Source of the DNA: Callipepla californica brunnescens
Lineage: Eukaryota; Chordata; Aves; Galliformes; Odontophoridae
Length of the DNA stretch: 64,000 bases
Reading direction: 5' to 3'
Assembly: GCA_023055505.1 (NCBI GenBank)
Contig: JALIRH010000002.1
Coordinates: forward strand, 36,403,733-36,467,732
Shown: positions 12,103 through 21,905 of the stretch, piece after piece
Numbering within the stretch: the first letter of the stretch is position 1
Layout: every line of letters starts with the position of its first letter
Translations under genes and position numbers: made by a program
The notes under the pieces: generated by a model
The model's database searches: none
What the model saw: only the letters and a program-made list of their open reading frames with translations
What the model was told of the DNA's origin: nothing

Positions 12103-13080
12103 TGAGAAATAAAAGGCTCTTCTTGAACTCAATGTGACCTTTTCTTGGAAAAGCACCAGTTTTATTTAACGATGAAACAAAACCAAATCCCAGACATTGG
12201 GCTGAATGACAACAACATAGAGATGGCTCGTCCCTCTACCAGCAGGGAAATGTCAGGGTCTCTCACAGCTTGCCAGCTCCTCCTACGGTCCCCAACATTC
12301 TGGAGACAAACAGGATTATCTGCTCTCAGATATCTGCAGTGTCTCATCCCCTGAGCACTGCACCAGCTTAGAGATTAGATTTACTGCTCAAAAGGCTTTA
12401 GCAAGTTGAAAAGGAGGAAGAAGGGTGTATAGTGGTTGAATACCTGTCAGAGAAATGGGCCACAACAACCATGAAACACATTTTGTCACAAAGGAAGAAG
12501 CAGTTCACCACCCGGTTGTACTCTGCAGACGGAACCAAATGGAGCTGTCTGCCTTAGGTCAGTGCTACCTGTCAATCACATTTTTTCTAACCGACTGAAC
12601 AGATGGCCTAGTGGTAATCCTTCCCGCTCCAAGGAAAACACCACATTAGAAGCAGCCCTGTCTGTGGATAGAGACGAACTAAATATAAAGACTAAGGCTC
12701 CAGGTAGATTATTAATAGTTAACACTCCTAGCTTTGCAGGGGGCTGCCAAGCCCTTGTCTCCTGTTTGTCAACAAGCACTCAGGATTTCATTTTTTGTCC
12801 TTTTTGAAAAACGAATGGGAGAAAACACCAAGAAGTAGAAGGAATATTACCTTTAAAAAATTATTATCCTGGGGATGTATTAGTGTGCACTGAAAGGCAT
12901 CAACTAAATTTTTTCATCATTTCAAGATACTTCCAATTTTAAAAATGTTATATTTTAAGTTAGTATTTTTATTAGTATTAGTATTAGATGAAACTTCCAA
13001 ATGAGAATATATAAACAAGGATGAAGAGAGTTTCTAATATGAATGCTGATGGGATATTCCATCAGTTGTGAAAGTTTACC

Positions 13081-14035
13081 CAACTCCCTCAACCTGTCTA
13101 CATAGGAGAGGTGTTCCAGCCCTTTGATCATTTTCATAGCCTCCTCTGGATCTGCTTCAACAGCTCCACATCTTCATTGTACTGGAGGCCCCAGCCCAGG
13201 ACACGGTATTCAAGATGGGGCCTCACAAGGGCAGACAGATGGGGACAGTAACCTCTCTCCCTGTTGGCCACCATATTTTGAAGCAGCCCGGGTTACTGTT
13301 GGCCTTCCAAGCTGCAATAACTCACTGCTGGCTTGTGTTCAGCTTTTCGTCCACCAGGACCTATGAGTCCTTCTCCGCAGATCTGTTATCAAGGAATTTT
13401 TTCCCCAGTCTGTACTCATATTTGGGATTGCCTTGACCCAAGTGCAATACCTTGCACTTGGCCTTGTTAAACCTCATTTATTTCACATGTGCTCACTTTG
13501 TGAGAGAGTCCAGGTTCCTCTGGATGCCTTCCCTCCCTTCTGTTGTGTCAACTGCACCACTCAGCTTGCAGTCATCAGCAAACTTGCTGAGGGTACTCTC
13601 AATCCCACTGTCTGTGTCATTGATAAAGATGTTGAAGAGCACTGGTCACGAGACAGATGTCCTGGGGGACACCACTTGTGACTGGACACCACCTGGACAG
13701 AAAGACATTGACAAAAACTCTCTGGCTACGATGATCCAACCAAATCTTTATCCACCTAACAGTCTGGCCTCCAAATCAATTTCTCTCCAATTTAGAGATA
13801 AGGATATGGTACAGGATCATGCCAAAGGCTTTGCACAAGTACAGGAAGATGACATCCAATGCCCTTCCTCTGTCCACCGATGCCATCATTCTGCCATATA
13901 AGGCCACCATATTAGTCAGGCACAATCTGCCTTTGGTGAAGCTGTGCTGGCTGTCTTGGATTACCTCCACATCTCACATGTGCCTTATCATCTCTTCAAG
14001 GAGGACCTATTCCCAGGCAAAGACATGAGGCAACA
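13081..14035 (-). repeat. CR1 LINE, antisense, reverse-transcriptase region remnants
   Basis: Runs from the 3' UTR-proximal phrase AGGAGAGGTGTTCCAGCCC through GGCCTTCCAAGCTGC and the antisense reverse-transcriptase segment at 13540-13990 (minus-strand reading includes HSFTKGR and [11 protein letters not shown]). Many frameshifts and stops; the extreme 3' tail is missing. Confidence 0.88.
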
Positions 14036-15203
14036 ATCTTCTTCTGCTAGGGCTAAAAAGTTTTTGTCAAATTAGCACTGTAGGTATACTGTAAGTATAA
14101 TGCTACCTGCCCTTTTACTACCTTTTGTAAGAAATGTCTTGGTCACACCTCTGTCTTTGTTTTCAGAGAAGTACAGTTAGTGCTGAGGAGAAAAATAGAG
14201 AACAATGAGAAAATGCTGTTTCCAGCGTTTGACGTAACAAGCTGAATTGCGTTAGAAATCATTGCGTAGAAAGACATCTTTTGTATAAGTCTTGGTAGTA
14301 AGCCTGACTTTGGCAGAGTTACTGCTGAGATTTAAGTAAGAACTCTCATTCCCATCCTCTATGCAGAGTTAACGTCAATGGCATCAGGCAGCATTTCCTT
14401 CTTCCTCCAAGAAGCTACTGCTCTGAGCTATCTTTTTCTGTGAGATGTTAGAAGATCTATTCCTTTTTTATTACTATTTTATCCCAGGGGTAGACTTCAT
14501 TTCACCTGCAGCACATTTCCAGAGAAGAGCGTTCCTTCCACACATTCAAGTGCCACCCACTTGTTCAGAGCTGCCATCAGCACAAAGCACATGAGACTGA
14601 AGCAGAGATGGATGGTGACAGAGGAAGAGATCCTGTAGGCTGTAAAGAGGTGCTGAAGAGTCTGAGATACTCCAGCTTTCAATACGAAATTGAATACTCA
14701 TGGATCTGAGAGACACTTCTCCCTGATCTCCAAATAATGTACCTTCTTTGAAAACCTCAGCTGCATTTATTACTCAAGGCTATAAATAGGTACCTTTGCT
14801 CTGACCTTTATGTTCCTCTTTCTGCACAGTACTTCACTTTTAAGTTTGGACAATATGGCATTGTTCTAGTGTACTGGGGGAAAAATTGAAGATGTAGTCA
14901 TTACAATAAAACGTTAGTTTATTTTTATTTTGAAAGCATAGTTCCTACTAAGGATATGTGTTGTGCCCTAACTGAGCGTGTAGAATTTAATTTCAAAGAG
15001 GTTGTGGAGCAATCAGAAGATTTCTTGGTAAGAAATCTGATAAATTGTGGTATATGAGATTTATCTGATTCTTTAGGCCAGGATCTGATTAATTTCAAAG
15101 TAAAACCAGCCAAGTTCTAACCCAGAAGCCACATAATTCTGCACTGATTACAGGAAGCACGATTTACTCTTGTTTTTAATAAAACAAATTCTCACAAAAG
15201 AAC

Positions 15204-15272
15204 AATCATAGAATCATAGGGGTTGGAAGGGACCTCAACAGATCATCGAGTCCAACCCCCTTCCACAATGTC
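15204..15272 (-). repeat. CR1 LINE 3' tail fragment, antisense
   Basis: Reads CATAGAATCATAGGGGTTGG then GGGACCTCAACAGATCATCG: the antisense CR1 terminus, only about 70 bp long. Confidence 0.85.
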
Positions 15273-15626
15273 ATAGACACAGAAGTGAAGATAAAATAAA
15301 AGTAGAAGGCAAAGAGCTACAGCAGTAAAGAAAAAGCTGTGAGTCAACCCTGCTATAATTATTCAGAAAAAAGCTTCGTTGAAACACTGCACATTGAAAA
15401 CACTTCTGTGCTTGTGAATGGGAAGATCCTTCCATGACAACCCTCCACTATTAGACAGGAGAGACAAGCATCTTGAGTCCCACACCATCCTGCCCCACAG
15501 GTCCTCCCTGCTGCCTGTGGCATCTTACTGTAAAGGCAAACACAAATTCTGCTGGGAGGGGTGGACTGAATGGGAAAACCATGAGAAAAACATAGGGACA
15601 AACCAGAAATGTAGCATAAGTCAAGG

Positions 15627-15718
15627 TCACAGAATTGTAGGGGTTGGAAGGGACTTCTACAGATCACTGAGTCCAAAACACTGCCAAAGCAGCTTCCTAG
15701 CCCAGGTTGCACAGGTCA
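15627..15718 (-). repeat. CR1 LINE 3' tail fragment, antisense
   Basis: Contains CACAGAATTGTAGGGGTTGG, GGGACTTC and CCTAGCCCAGGTTGCAC, the antisense CR1 3' UTR. Confidence 0.87.
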
Positions 15719-15887
15719 CATGAAAACACAAATGGCGTAGGACAAGAAGTCAGGTGTGTATCAGTGGGTCACCAGAAACCGCAGGGATTTGCTCCAGAAC
15801 GAGAGGAATTTTTATGGTTCATTGCACTGTCATATCATGCTAGATTTTCTGTAGGCAGAACGGGTATCTAAAGACATATTTTGATGG

Positions 15888-16420
15888 AGGACTGCTCCAA
15901 AAGTAATGCCTCCTATTTTATTATGTAAGCCCAGAGGCGGATGTTGGTGATATGGCAGTAGAGGCTGAACTTTCCCACCAATATTCCATTACATGTTGTT
16001 GCTGCGTGACAGGTGGCAGCAGAGGGACAGCCTGACAAAATGGTGTCTGTCACAGAAGTGTGTGTTAAACAGAAGTGTGTCACTGAATTCCTTCATGAGG
16101 AAAAATTGCATCCATTGTCATTCACTGACGCTTGCTGAACATTTATGGAGACCAAACAGTGAATATGATCACAGTGAGGCAGTGGGTGGTGTGTTTCAGT
16201 TGTGGTGACAGCAACATGAAAGACAAGGCAGACAGCCACGCAGATATGGCATTCAGACTCTTGCTCATTGCTGGTGAAAACGCATAGCTATTGGTAGTGA
16301 CTATGTTGAAAAATAGTGTTTTGTAGCTGAGAATTTGCTCTGTCAAATAATTACTGTGCTCTTTGTGTGCGCTGCAGTTTCCAAGGAAATAAATATAAGG
16401 CATTACTTTCAGAGCCACCT
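15888..16420 (+). mobile_element. Internally deleted mariner (Galluhop-like)
   Basis: The left end has CTGCTCCAAAAGTAATGCC and the right end the inverse, GGCATTACTTTCAGAGCC, giving imperfect terminal inverted repeats of about 30 bp. Inside are a GACAGGTGGCAGCAGAGGG block, a remnant of the mariner N-terminal DNA-binding region (CACTGACGCTTGCTGAAC, TTTATGGAGACCAAACAGTG) and the shared right part ending in ACTATGTTGAAAAATAGTG. At about 533 bp it is less than half the usual ~1.2-1.3 kb, so the catalytic core is deleted. No clean TA duplication is visible at the edges I chose. Confidence 0.85.
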
Positions 16421-18624
16421 AAATATATGCCTACTTCAAAATTATAAATAATTAAATAAAAGTTGTAAAGTATATTATCTAAATATTGTTTGACATTTTA
16501 AAATAATTAGCTCTATTTATTCTATCCTGAAATTTAGACAAGTTACTTACAATTTCTTGGGCACGTCCACCTGTGGAAAAGAAGAACACATCGTATCTTA
16601 TGGGTAACTACTAGCAATCTTCTTCATCAAGGCATAATGTACCAGGTAATGTGCCAGAATACACAGAGATAGACACATTCTGGTATTCTTCTTTTCCTCT
16701 TTCATTAAAGACAGATTATTCTAAGTTCATTTCTTTTTGAAACTTTGTCTTCCTCCATTCATTGGAGTGCTTTGGGGAAAGGACTATTCCATGTTTATGT
16801 GCTATTTCCTTTAGTTTTGCTTTCGTACTCTCCATTCATGTGACCTTGAGCTAATTTCTTCGTCTTTCCTTGTGCCTCAGTTTATCCAGAAAACTAAGAC
16901 ACTTTTCTTTTACACTGTTTTTAATTAGCTACTGATGCTCAAAATGCCTTCATGTTTCCTACCTTAGAAAACTCAGATCCCCTCTAGCATTTTCCTCTTC
17001 CAATCCATAAGCACATCCGAATATTAGTTATTTCCTCTCTGCTGTTCCCTCTCTCCTTCTGTAGAATCCCTTTCACCAAAAATTACAGGCTTAATATGGG
17101 GAACGCCGACCATGTGCACCTGGCACTTAGCTCTGTGATAGAAAAAGGATGTCCTCCAATGTAGACACGGATGATTCATGCTTGAAGAACTTACTCTAAG
17201 AAGCCCATGCTTGTGGCTGTCCTCCCTTTCCTGTCATGCAATGCATGTGCTGTTTTCTTTCCACTTGCCCTAGGGGCTGGGTTTTAAGCTTCGGGAAAGT
17301 GAAAGTGTGAGCACTCAGAAGACATGGTATGAAGCCCTGGATGACCTTATGATCAAATAGGGTATTTGTTTTAGGAAAACAGTGAGACTATTCTCTATGC
17401 TTTTCAAGCGTATAGGTACCACTTCAAAAATGCACTCCTTTACAATTCTTGCCATCTTTTCTGTTCTGTCAAAAATATTTTGTGGATTAAAGAAGTGTAT
17501 TCACTTCTCATTACCTTCTTCTTCTGTTTTAGCTGGATAAGCTTTCCAAGACACTCCTGTACATGCTAGAAACTTGCACAAACACACAAGAGACAGCCAC
17601 GTGATGCAGAGAATGCTGAGGTTAAATGGCAGACGTGTAAAACACTTCAGCAATTTGCAGAATATCTGAGATGATGATACATTGTTCTTATTACAAAAAG
17701 GAAAAGGGAACAGAAAAACAGCCTCACAATTCAACTGTTTGCAGTTTTACTGTGAGGATGACTCATCTGCATCCATTTTGGTAGTATTAAACTATTTACC
17801 TTTTTCTTTAATTATTTTTAATATATTCTTTGTGATCCAAGCAATTGGTGACTTTTATTCCTTCATGGTCATACTTAATTTTTCTCTGTGTGTTTCACAC
17901 ATCAGTGAGGTCACCTAAATATAGCAGATTCAGCTTTTAATGGATGTGATCAAAATTAGTTAAGTGACATTAGTTTTGCAGTAGCCAGAATCCTAAAGGC
18001 TGGATTCTTATGAAGAAGATGGAACATAGCACCCTTTCAATCATAAGCTTTAGCAGCATCCCGTCCAAAGAATCAAGCAGCATGAATACAATACCACAAG
18101 GTGTTCTCTGAAGCTGATGCCATGGAGTGGGGTTTTACTGGTTACTGAGACAGCATCTTGCTATCTCTAAGGACCATACTGACAGAGAAACACTTGAGAC
18201 ATGTTCTTGTAATTATAGAATTGTTCTATTTCTCAAATCCCACCCTTTCACTGCACTGAAATTCCTTAACACAAAAAACCTTGTAAGACTCATACTGACT
18301 GAAATTTCTAGATGTGCCAAGGTGTTTGGCAGATGAGGGATAGATGCATGTAAATCTGTAATAATCCAGTATTCTGTGGTAAGCTGGTACGAAGTTAAAC
18401 TGTGCACCAGCCAAAGGAGTAACACTATCATCTGAAAGGTTTTTACTTCACTGTCTATCACCTTTCTCAAATATTTCTGAGCAGCAAACCCCAGCCAGGT
18501 GCCTTCAGTGCTCTGCTGAAGGCCCTTCTGCATGGTGAAAACTGCTTTTTTATTCCCACCCTCTGCTGTATACACACTATTTAAGAGTTAGTAATCAATA
18601 CAGAAATCTTTCCTTTTAGCACAG
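16421..18624. other. Non-coding DNA between RGS20 and ATP6V1H
   Basis: AT-rich with no known repeat, exon or RNA gene recognised. The stretches 14036-15203 and 19257-20215 look the same. Confidence 0.6.
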
Positions 18625-19256
18625 CAGAATCATAGAATGGCCTGGGCTGAAAAGGATCTCAAAGACCATCTAGTTTCAACTCCTCTGCTATGGGCAGTCA
18701 CCAACCACTAGAGCAGGCTGCCCAGAGCCACATCCAGTCTGGTTTTGAATTCCTCCAGGGATGGGGCATCCACAAGCTCTCTGGGCAACCTGTTCGAGTG
18801 CGTCACCACCCTCTGGGTGAAAAACTTCCTCCTAAATCTCCATCTTAGTACAGAACCATTCCCCCTTGTTCTATCACTGTCAGCCCATGTGAACAGTCAT
18901 TCCCCCTCCTGTTTATATGCTCCCTCTAAGTAATGCAAGGCCACAATGAGGTCTCCCCTGAGCCTTCTCTTCTCCAAGCAAAACAAGTCCAGTTCCCTGA
19001 ACCTTTCTTCACAGGAGAGGTGCTCCAGTCCTCTGATCATCTTAGTGTCCCTCTTCTGGACCCATTCCAAGAGTTCTGCATCCTTCTTGTTCTGGGGGGC
19101 ACAGGCCTGGATGCAGTACTATTTTCCATTTTAAAATTACCTGAAGAATCTCACTGGATGCCTCTTGGAAATCTAAGTGAATTACATCAGCCAGGTGACA
19201 ACCCTCTCCACCCTCACAAAGAACTCCAACAGAAACGTGAGACCTGACCATCCTTT
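18625..19256 (-). repeat. CR1 LINE, antisense, with internal deletion
   Basis: Begins CATAGAATGGCCTGGGCTG and proceeds through the antisense 3' UTR (GCCCAGAGCCACATCCAG, TCTGGGCAACCTGTTCGAG, GGTCTCCCCTGAGCCTTC) to about 19120. It then jumps to a decayed reverse-transcriptase segment (about 19140-19250), so the middle is missing. Same subfamily wording as the copy at 37832. Confidence 0.9.
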
Positions 19257-20215
19257 ACAGAGCTGTCATGACTTTTGGTTAATTATTTCCTTTTACACAT
19301 TGTAGAAAACTATGTACTTGAAGTCTATTACTTCAAAAAAATTGAATTCATTTGTTGGTGTTCTCTAATAGGGTACACTGTGTTCCATAATTCGACTCCT
19401 CTGATATAGTCTATTAACTTGCGTGGTATAAATGTCCTGTTCATTATTTTGTAGTTCCTTATAAATGCCCTGGAATTCCTATTACAAAATTAATGTAATT
19501 AATTTTTATTACAATTACTTCTCTTTCTGCATGTCTCTTTCTGCTAATTCAGTAGATGCGTATTCCAACCATCAGGACTCACTGCAAGGTTACAGAAAAG
19601 CTATAGGAAAATATTTCTTTACTGTAGCCTCTCAACAGTGAGTGTGATGAACAATAAAGCTACAATCTGCCACTTGTGACAAAACTGACATGGCAAATAA
19701 CATCCTTTCAAAGTTCTTTACTGTAAAAAATGACCATGTTTCTGCGGTGCAAAATTTTGACTGCAACCAGCAAACTCTCCTCTTTCATCCAGACTGAGTG
19801 GACGGTGCTAAACTCTTGCAGATGGTACAATTAGGAGAAAAACTGTCTGCTATGAAAAGGACGGATGACACCCTACATTCTAAATAAGAGATCACACTGG
19901 GCAGCAAATTGAAGCCATGAATTTGTTTTTCTCACATGAGCACTTTTCTACAAAACATTTGAAGCAATGATATTAGTAGGGCTGGGAATCACAAGCCAAA
20001 GTGTATGTGGTACTCGGAGTACTGGTTACTCAGTTACTGGTATTTGGGTTAAAGCCAGAAGTGTGCTCAAGAGGCATTGAGAAATCAGGGGTTTGGGCAG
20101 AAGTATCCTTCTGGTTGATTGAGAAAGTTTCAAGGAAGAAAACCTGAAGCAGCCCAAGGTTAGATGAGGGCTGAGTGGCAGTTTGTAGGATCACCCTATC
20201 GGCCTTTGGTGCCTT

Positions 20216-20361
20216 CACAGAACCATAGAATAACCTAAGTTGGAAGGGACGCAAAAGGATCGTCAAATCCAACAGCTGGGTCCACACAAGACTCCCCCAA
20301 ATTCAAACCCTATATCTGAGAGCATCGCTCAAACATCCCTGGCACTCCAAGGCATTCAGTA
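20216..20361 (-). repeat. CR1 LINE fragment, antisense, beside the ATP6V1H promoter
   Basis: Starts CACAGAACCATAGAATAACC, then TTGGAAGGGACG and the decayed CR1 phrase CTGAGAGCATCGCTCAAAC. It ends about 80 bases before the CpG island. Confidence 0.8.
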
Positions 20362-20551
20362 GAACGCCTCGGGGCAGAAGTTGAAAGCTCTCATAAAGGA
20401 GGAACTGGTCAGAACGAAGCCTAACCCTGCCCCACCCCTCCCTCCGCCGCAAGCAGCCATTAGCCCGCTCAACCGGCGGCCGTGTGGGAGCCGCGCGCGA
20501 ACCGCACGCAGTCGGCCCTCGGCGGCCGCCGTCGCCGATCAGCTGAGCGGC

Positions 20552-20561
20552 GTCACGTGAC
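20552..20561. promoter_or_regulatory. CLEAR / TFEB-binding palindrome
   Basis: The bases are GTCACGTGAC, a perfect 10-bp palindrome identical to the published CLEAR consensus bound by TFEB, TFE3 and MITF in lysosomal and V-ATPase gene promoters. It lies about 75 bases before the likely exon 1 donor, so it is at or just upstream of the start of transcription. That it acts in nutrient or lysosomal-stress control of this gene is inferred. Confidence 0.8.
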
Positions 20562-20569
20562 GGTGGGCG

Positions 20570-20634
20570 CTGTGCGGAGCGGCGCTGCCCGGCGTTTCTC
20601 CAGCGGTGAGCGCTGCTGCCCGCCTCTGCCGGGG
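20570..20634 (+). other. ATP6V1H: ATP6V1H non-coding exon 1 (5' UTR), left edge approximate
   Basis: A consensus donor GTAAGT begins at 20635, and a second usable donor GTGAGC begins at 20606. Reading upstream from the start codon across the 20634/21783 junction, the frame meets TGA at 20558-20560 with no intervening ATG, so this exon is non-coding and the ATG in exon 2 is the first in-frame Met. The 5' boundary is a guess. Confidence 0.55.
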
Positions 20635-21782
20635 GTAAGTGGGCGCTGCCCGGCCGTGCCGGTTACCGGCCTGCTCCTGTGGGGCTCCCGGGTGAGGCTT
20701 GCTGGGACACGGGTTCTTTTAGGGGAGAGGGGGGCTGTGAGCGCCGCTCGGGGGGCGGCGGTGCCTTCTTGCTCTGCCCCTCGGCTCTCTCGAGACGGCC
20801 CCGTCCTCTGAGGCCTGAGGAGTGGCTCCGTGGTGCTGGGACGGCTCTGGTGGTCGCTGAGGGGCACGGCGAACGCTGCCGTGTCCGTGGGTGTCTGATC
20901 ACGGAGGCAGTTTCAAAGGCAAATCGATTTCATTGCGTTTCTTTTACTTATTTATGTATTTCTTTTCGTTCAGTAAAGCGAAAGTGCAGTGCCTTTTAAG
21001 GGTGGGGCAGAAGGCGCCGGTTTGCTCTTAGTAACCTCTGTAACGGGAAACCAAAAGGGTCAGAGACAGGCCGGGTGGGAGGCCTGGTCCGGTTTGGGCT
21101 GTACCAAATTCCTGCTCCAGCCGGGCCCTGAGCCTCTGCAAATACACTTCTTGTTTTGGCATCAGAGTCAGCTGGAGATTAAATCATAAGGGAAGGAGAA
21201 AGCAGAAGTGGTGAAGGTCACTATCTTAGCCTATGTAAGGCGGTTCTTACTTTATGTAGGGCGTTTTATTTTTTTTCCCCACAACTGTAATGTGCTTATA
21301 TTCTATTTTTACTTCACTAGTCTTATAACTGCAAGTAGCTGAAGTAGATCAGGCCTGAAATACAGCAGGGAGGCTGGTGTGTGTGTGCACTGAACTGTCA
21401 ACCTTATCATTAGTCCTGATTTGCAAGCAGCTTCTCTTATCTGTAGGGCTATTTGAGGGCTACTTGAGCTTTGTAGAAAGGTGGTTTCATTTAGTTGTTC
21501 AGGAATTAATGAGTCTGGAAGTAATTTAGTAATGACTGTATCCTAACAACCTTGTTTATGATTAGAGTTCAGTATATGGTATGCCCTTGTTTGCTTCAGG
21601 AAGGGCATCGCGTAGGTGCTGTGCAAAACTTTGGTTTCTTGGAAAGTACTGAATAGGGCTTTAGGGAATGGGGCACTTGAAAATAGATTTTATTTCATTA
21701 CTTCATTTTTTACTTGACAGCATTGGATACTCTGCTCTTTAGTGCTGTAACAAAAGGTCTGAAATGTAACTTTTATTTCTAG
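20635..21782 (+). other. ATP6V1H: ATP6V1H intron 1
   Basis: GTAAGT donor to TTTCTAG acceptor at 21776-21782. The first 300 bases continue the GC-rich island; the rest is ordinary AT-rich intron. No repeat or RNA gene was recognised. Confidence 0.7.
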
Positions 21783-21801
21783 GTGCATTCTAAATATCAA
21801 C

Positions 21802-21905
21802 ATGGATATCCGAGGTGCTGTAGATGCTGCTGTCCCAACGAATATCATTGCTGCCAAAGCTGCTGAAGTTCGGGCAAACAAAGTAAACTGGCAGTCCTAC
21901 CTCCA
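21802..21905 (+). CDS. ATP6V1H: ATP6V1H coding exon 2 (residues 1-35)
   Basis: The exon starts at 21783 after TTTCTAG; the ATG is at 21802. It encodes the conserved N-terminus with [20 protein letters not shown]. It ends after two bases of Gln35, followed by GTAAGT. Confidence 0.97.

Larger units (their letters stand above)
20440..20910 (+). promoter_or_regulatory. ATP6V1H: CpG-island promoter of ATP6V1H
   Basis: A sharply bounded GC- and CpG-rich block in otherwise AT-rich DNA, just upstream of the first coding exon. It contains many CG dinucleotides, GC boxes, no obvious TATA box, a CLEAR palindrome at 20552-20561 and an E-box CAGCTG at 20540-20545. It has the form of a housekeeping TATA-less promoter. 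The transcription start is inferred to lie between about 20560 and 20600. Open frames within the island are composition artefacts. Confidence 0.88.

Noticed and set aside
13452..13901. Plus-strand open frame of 149 codons
   Set aside because: It is the antisense reading of a decayed CR1 reverse-transcriptase region, not a gene.
20482..20999. Overlapping open frames of about 100 codons on both strands near the promoter
   Set aside because: Low-stop GC-rich CpG island sequence; no conserved protein is recognisable, and the region is promoter and 5' UTR of ATP6V1H.
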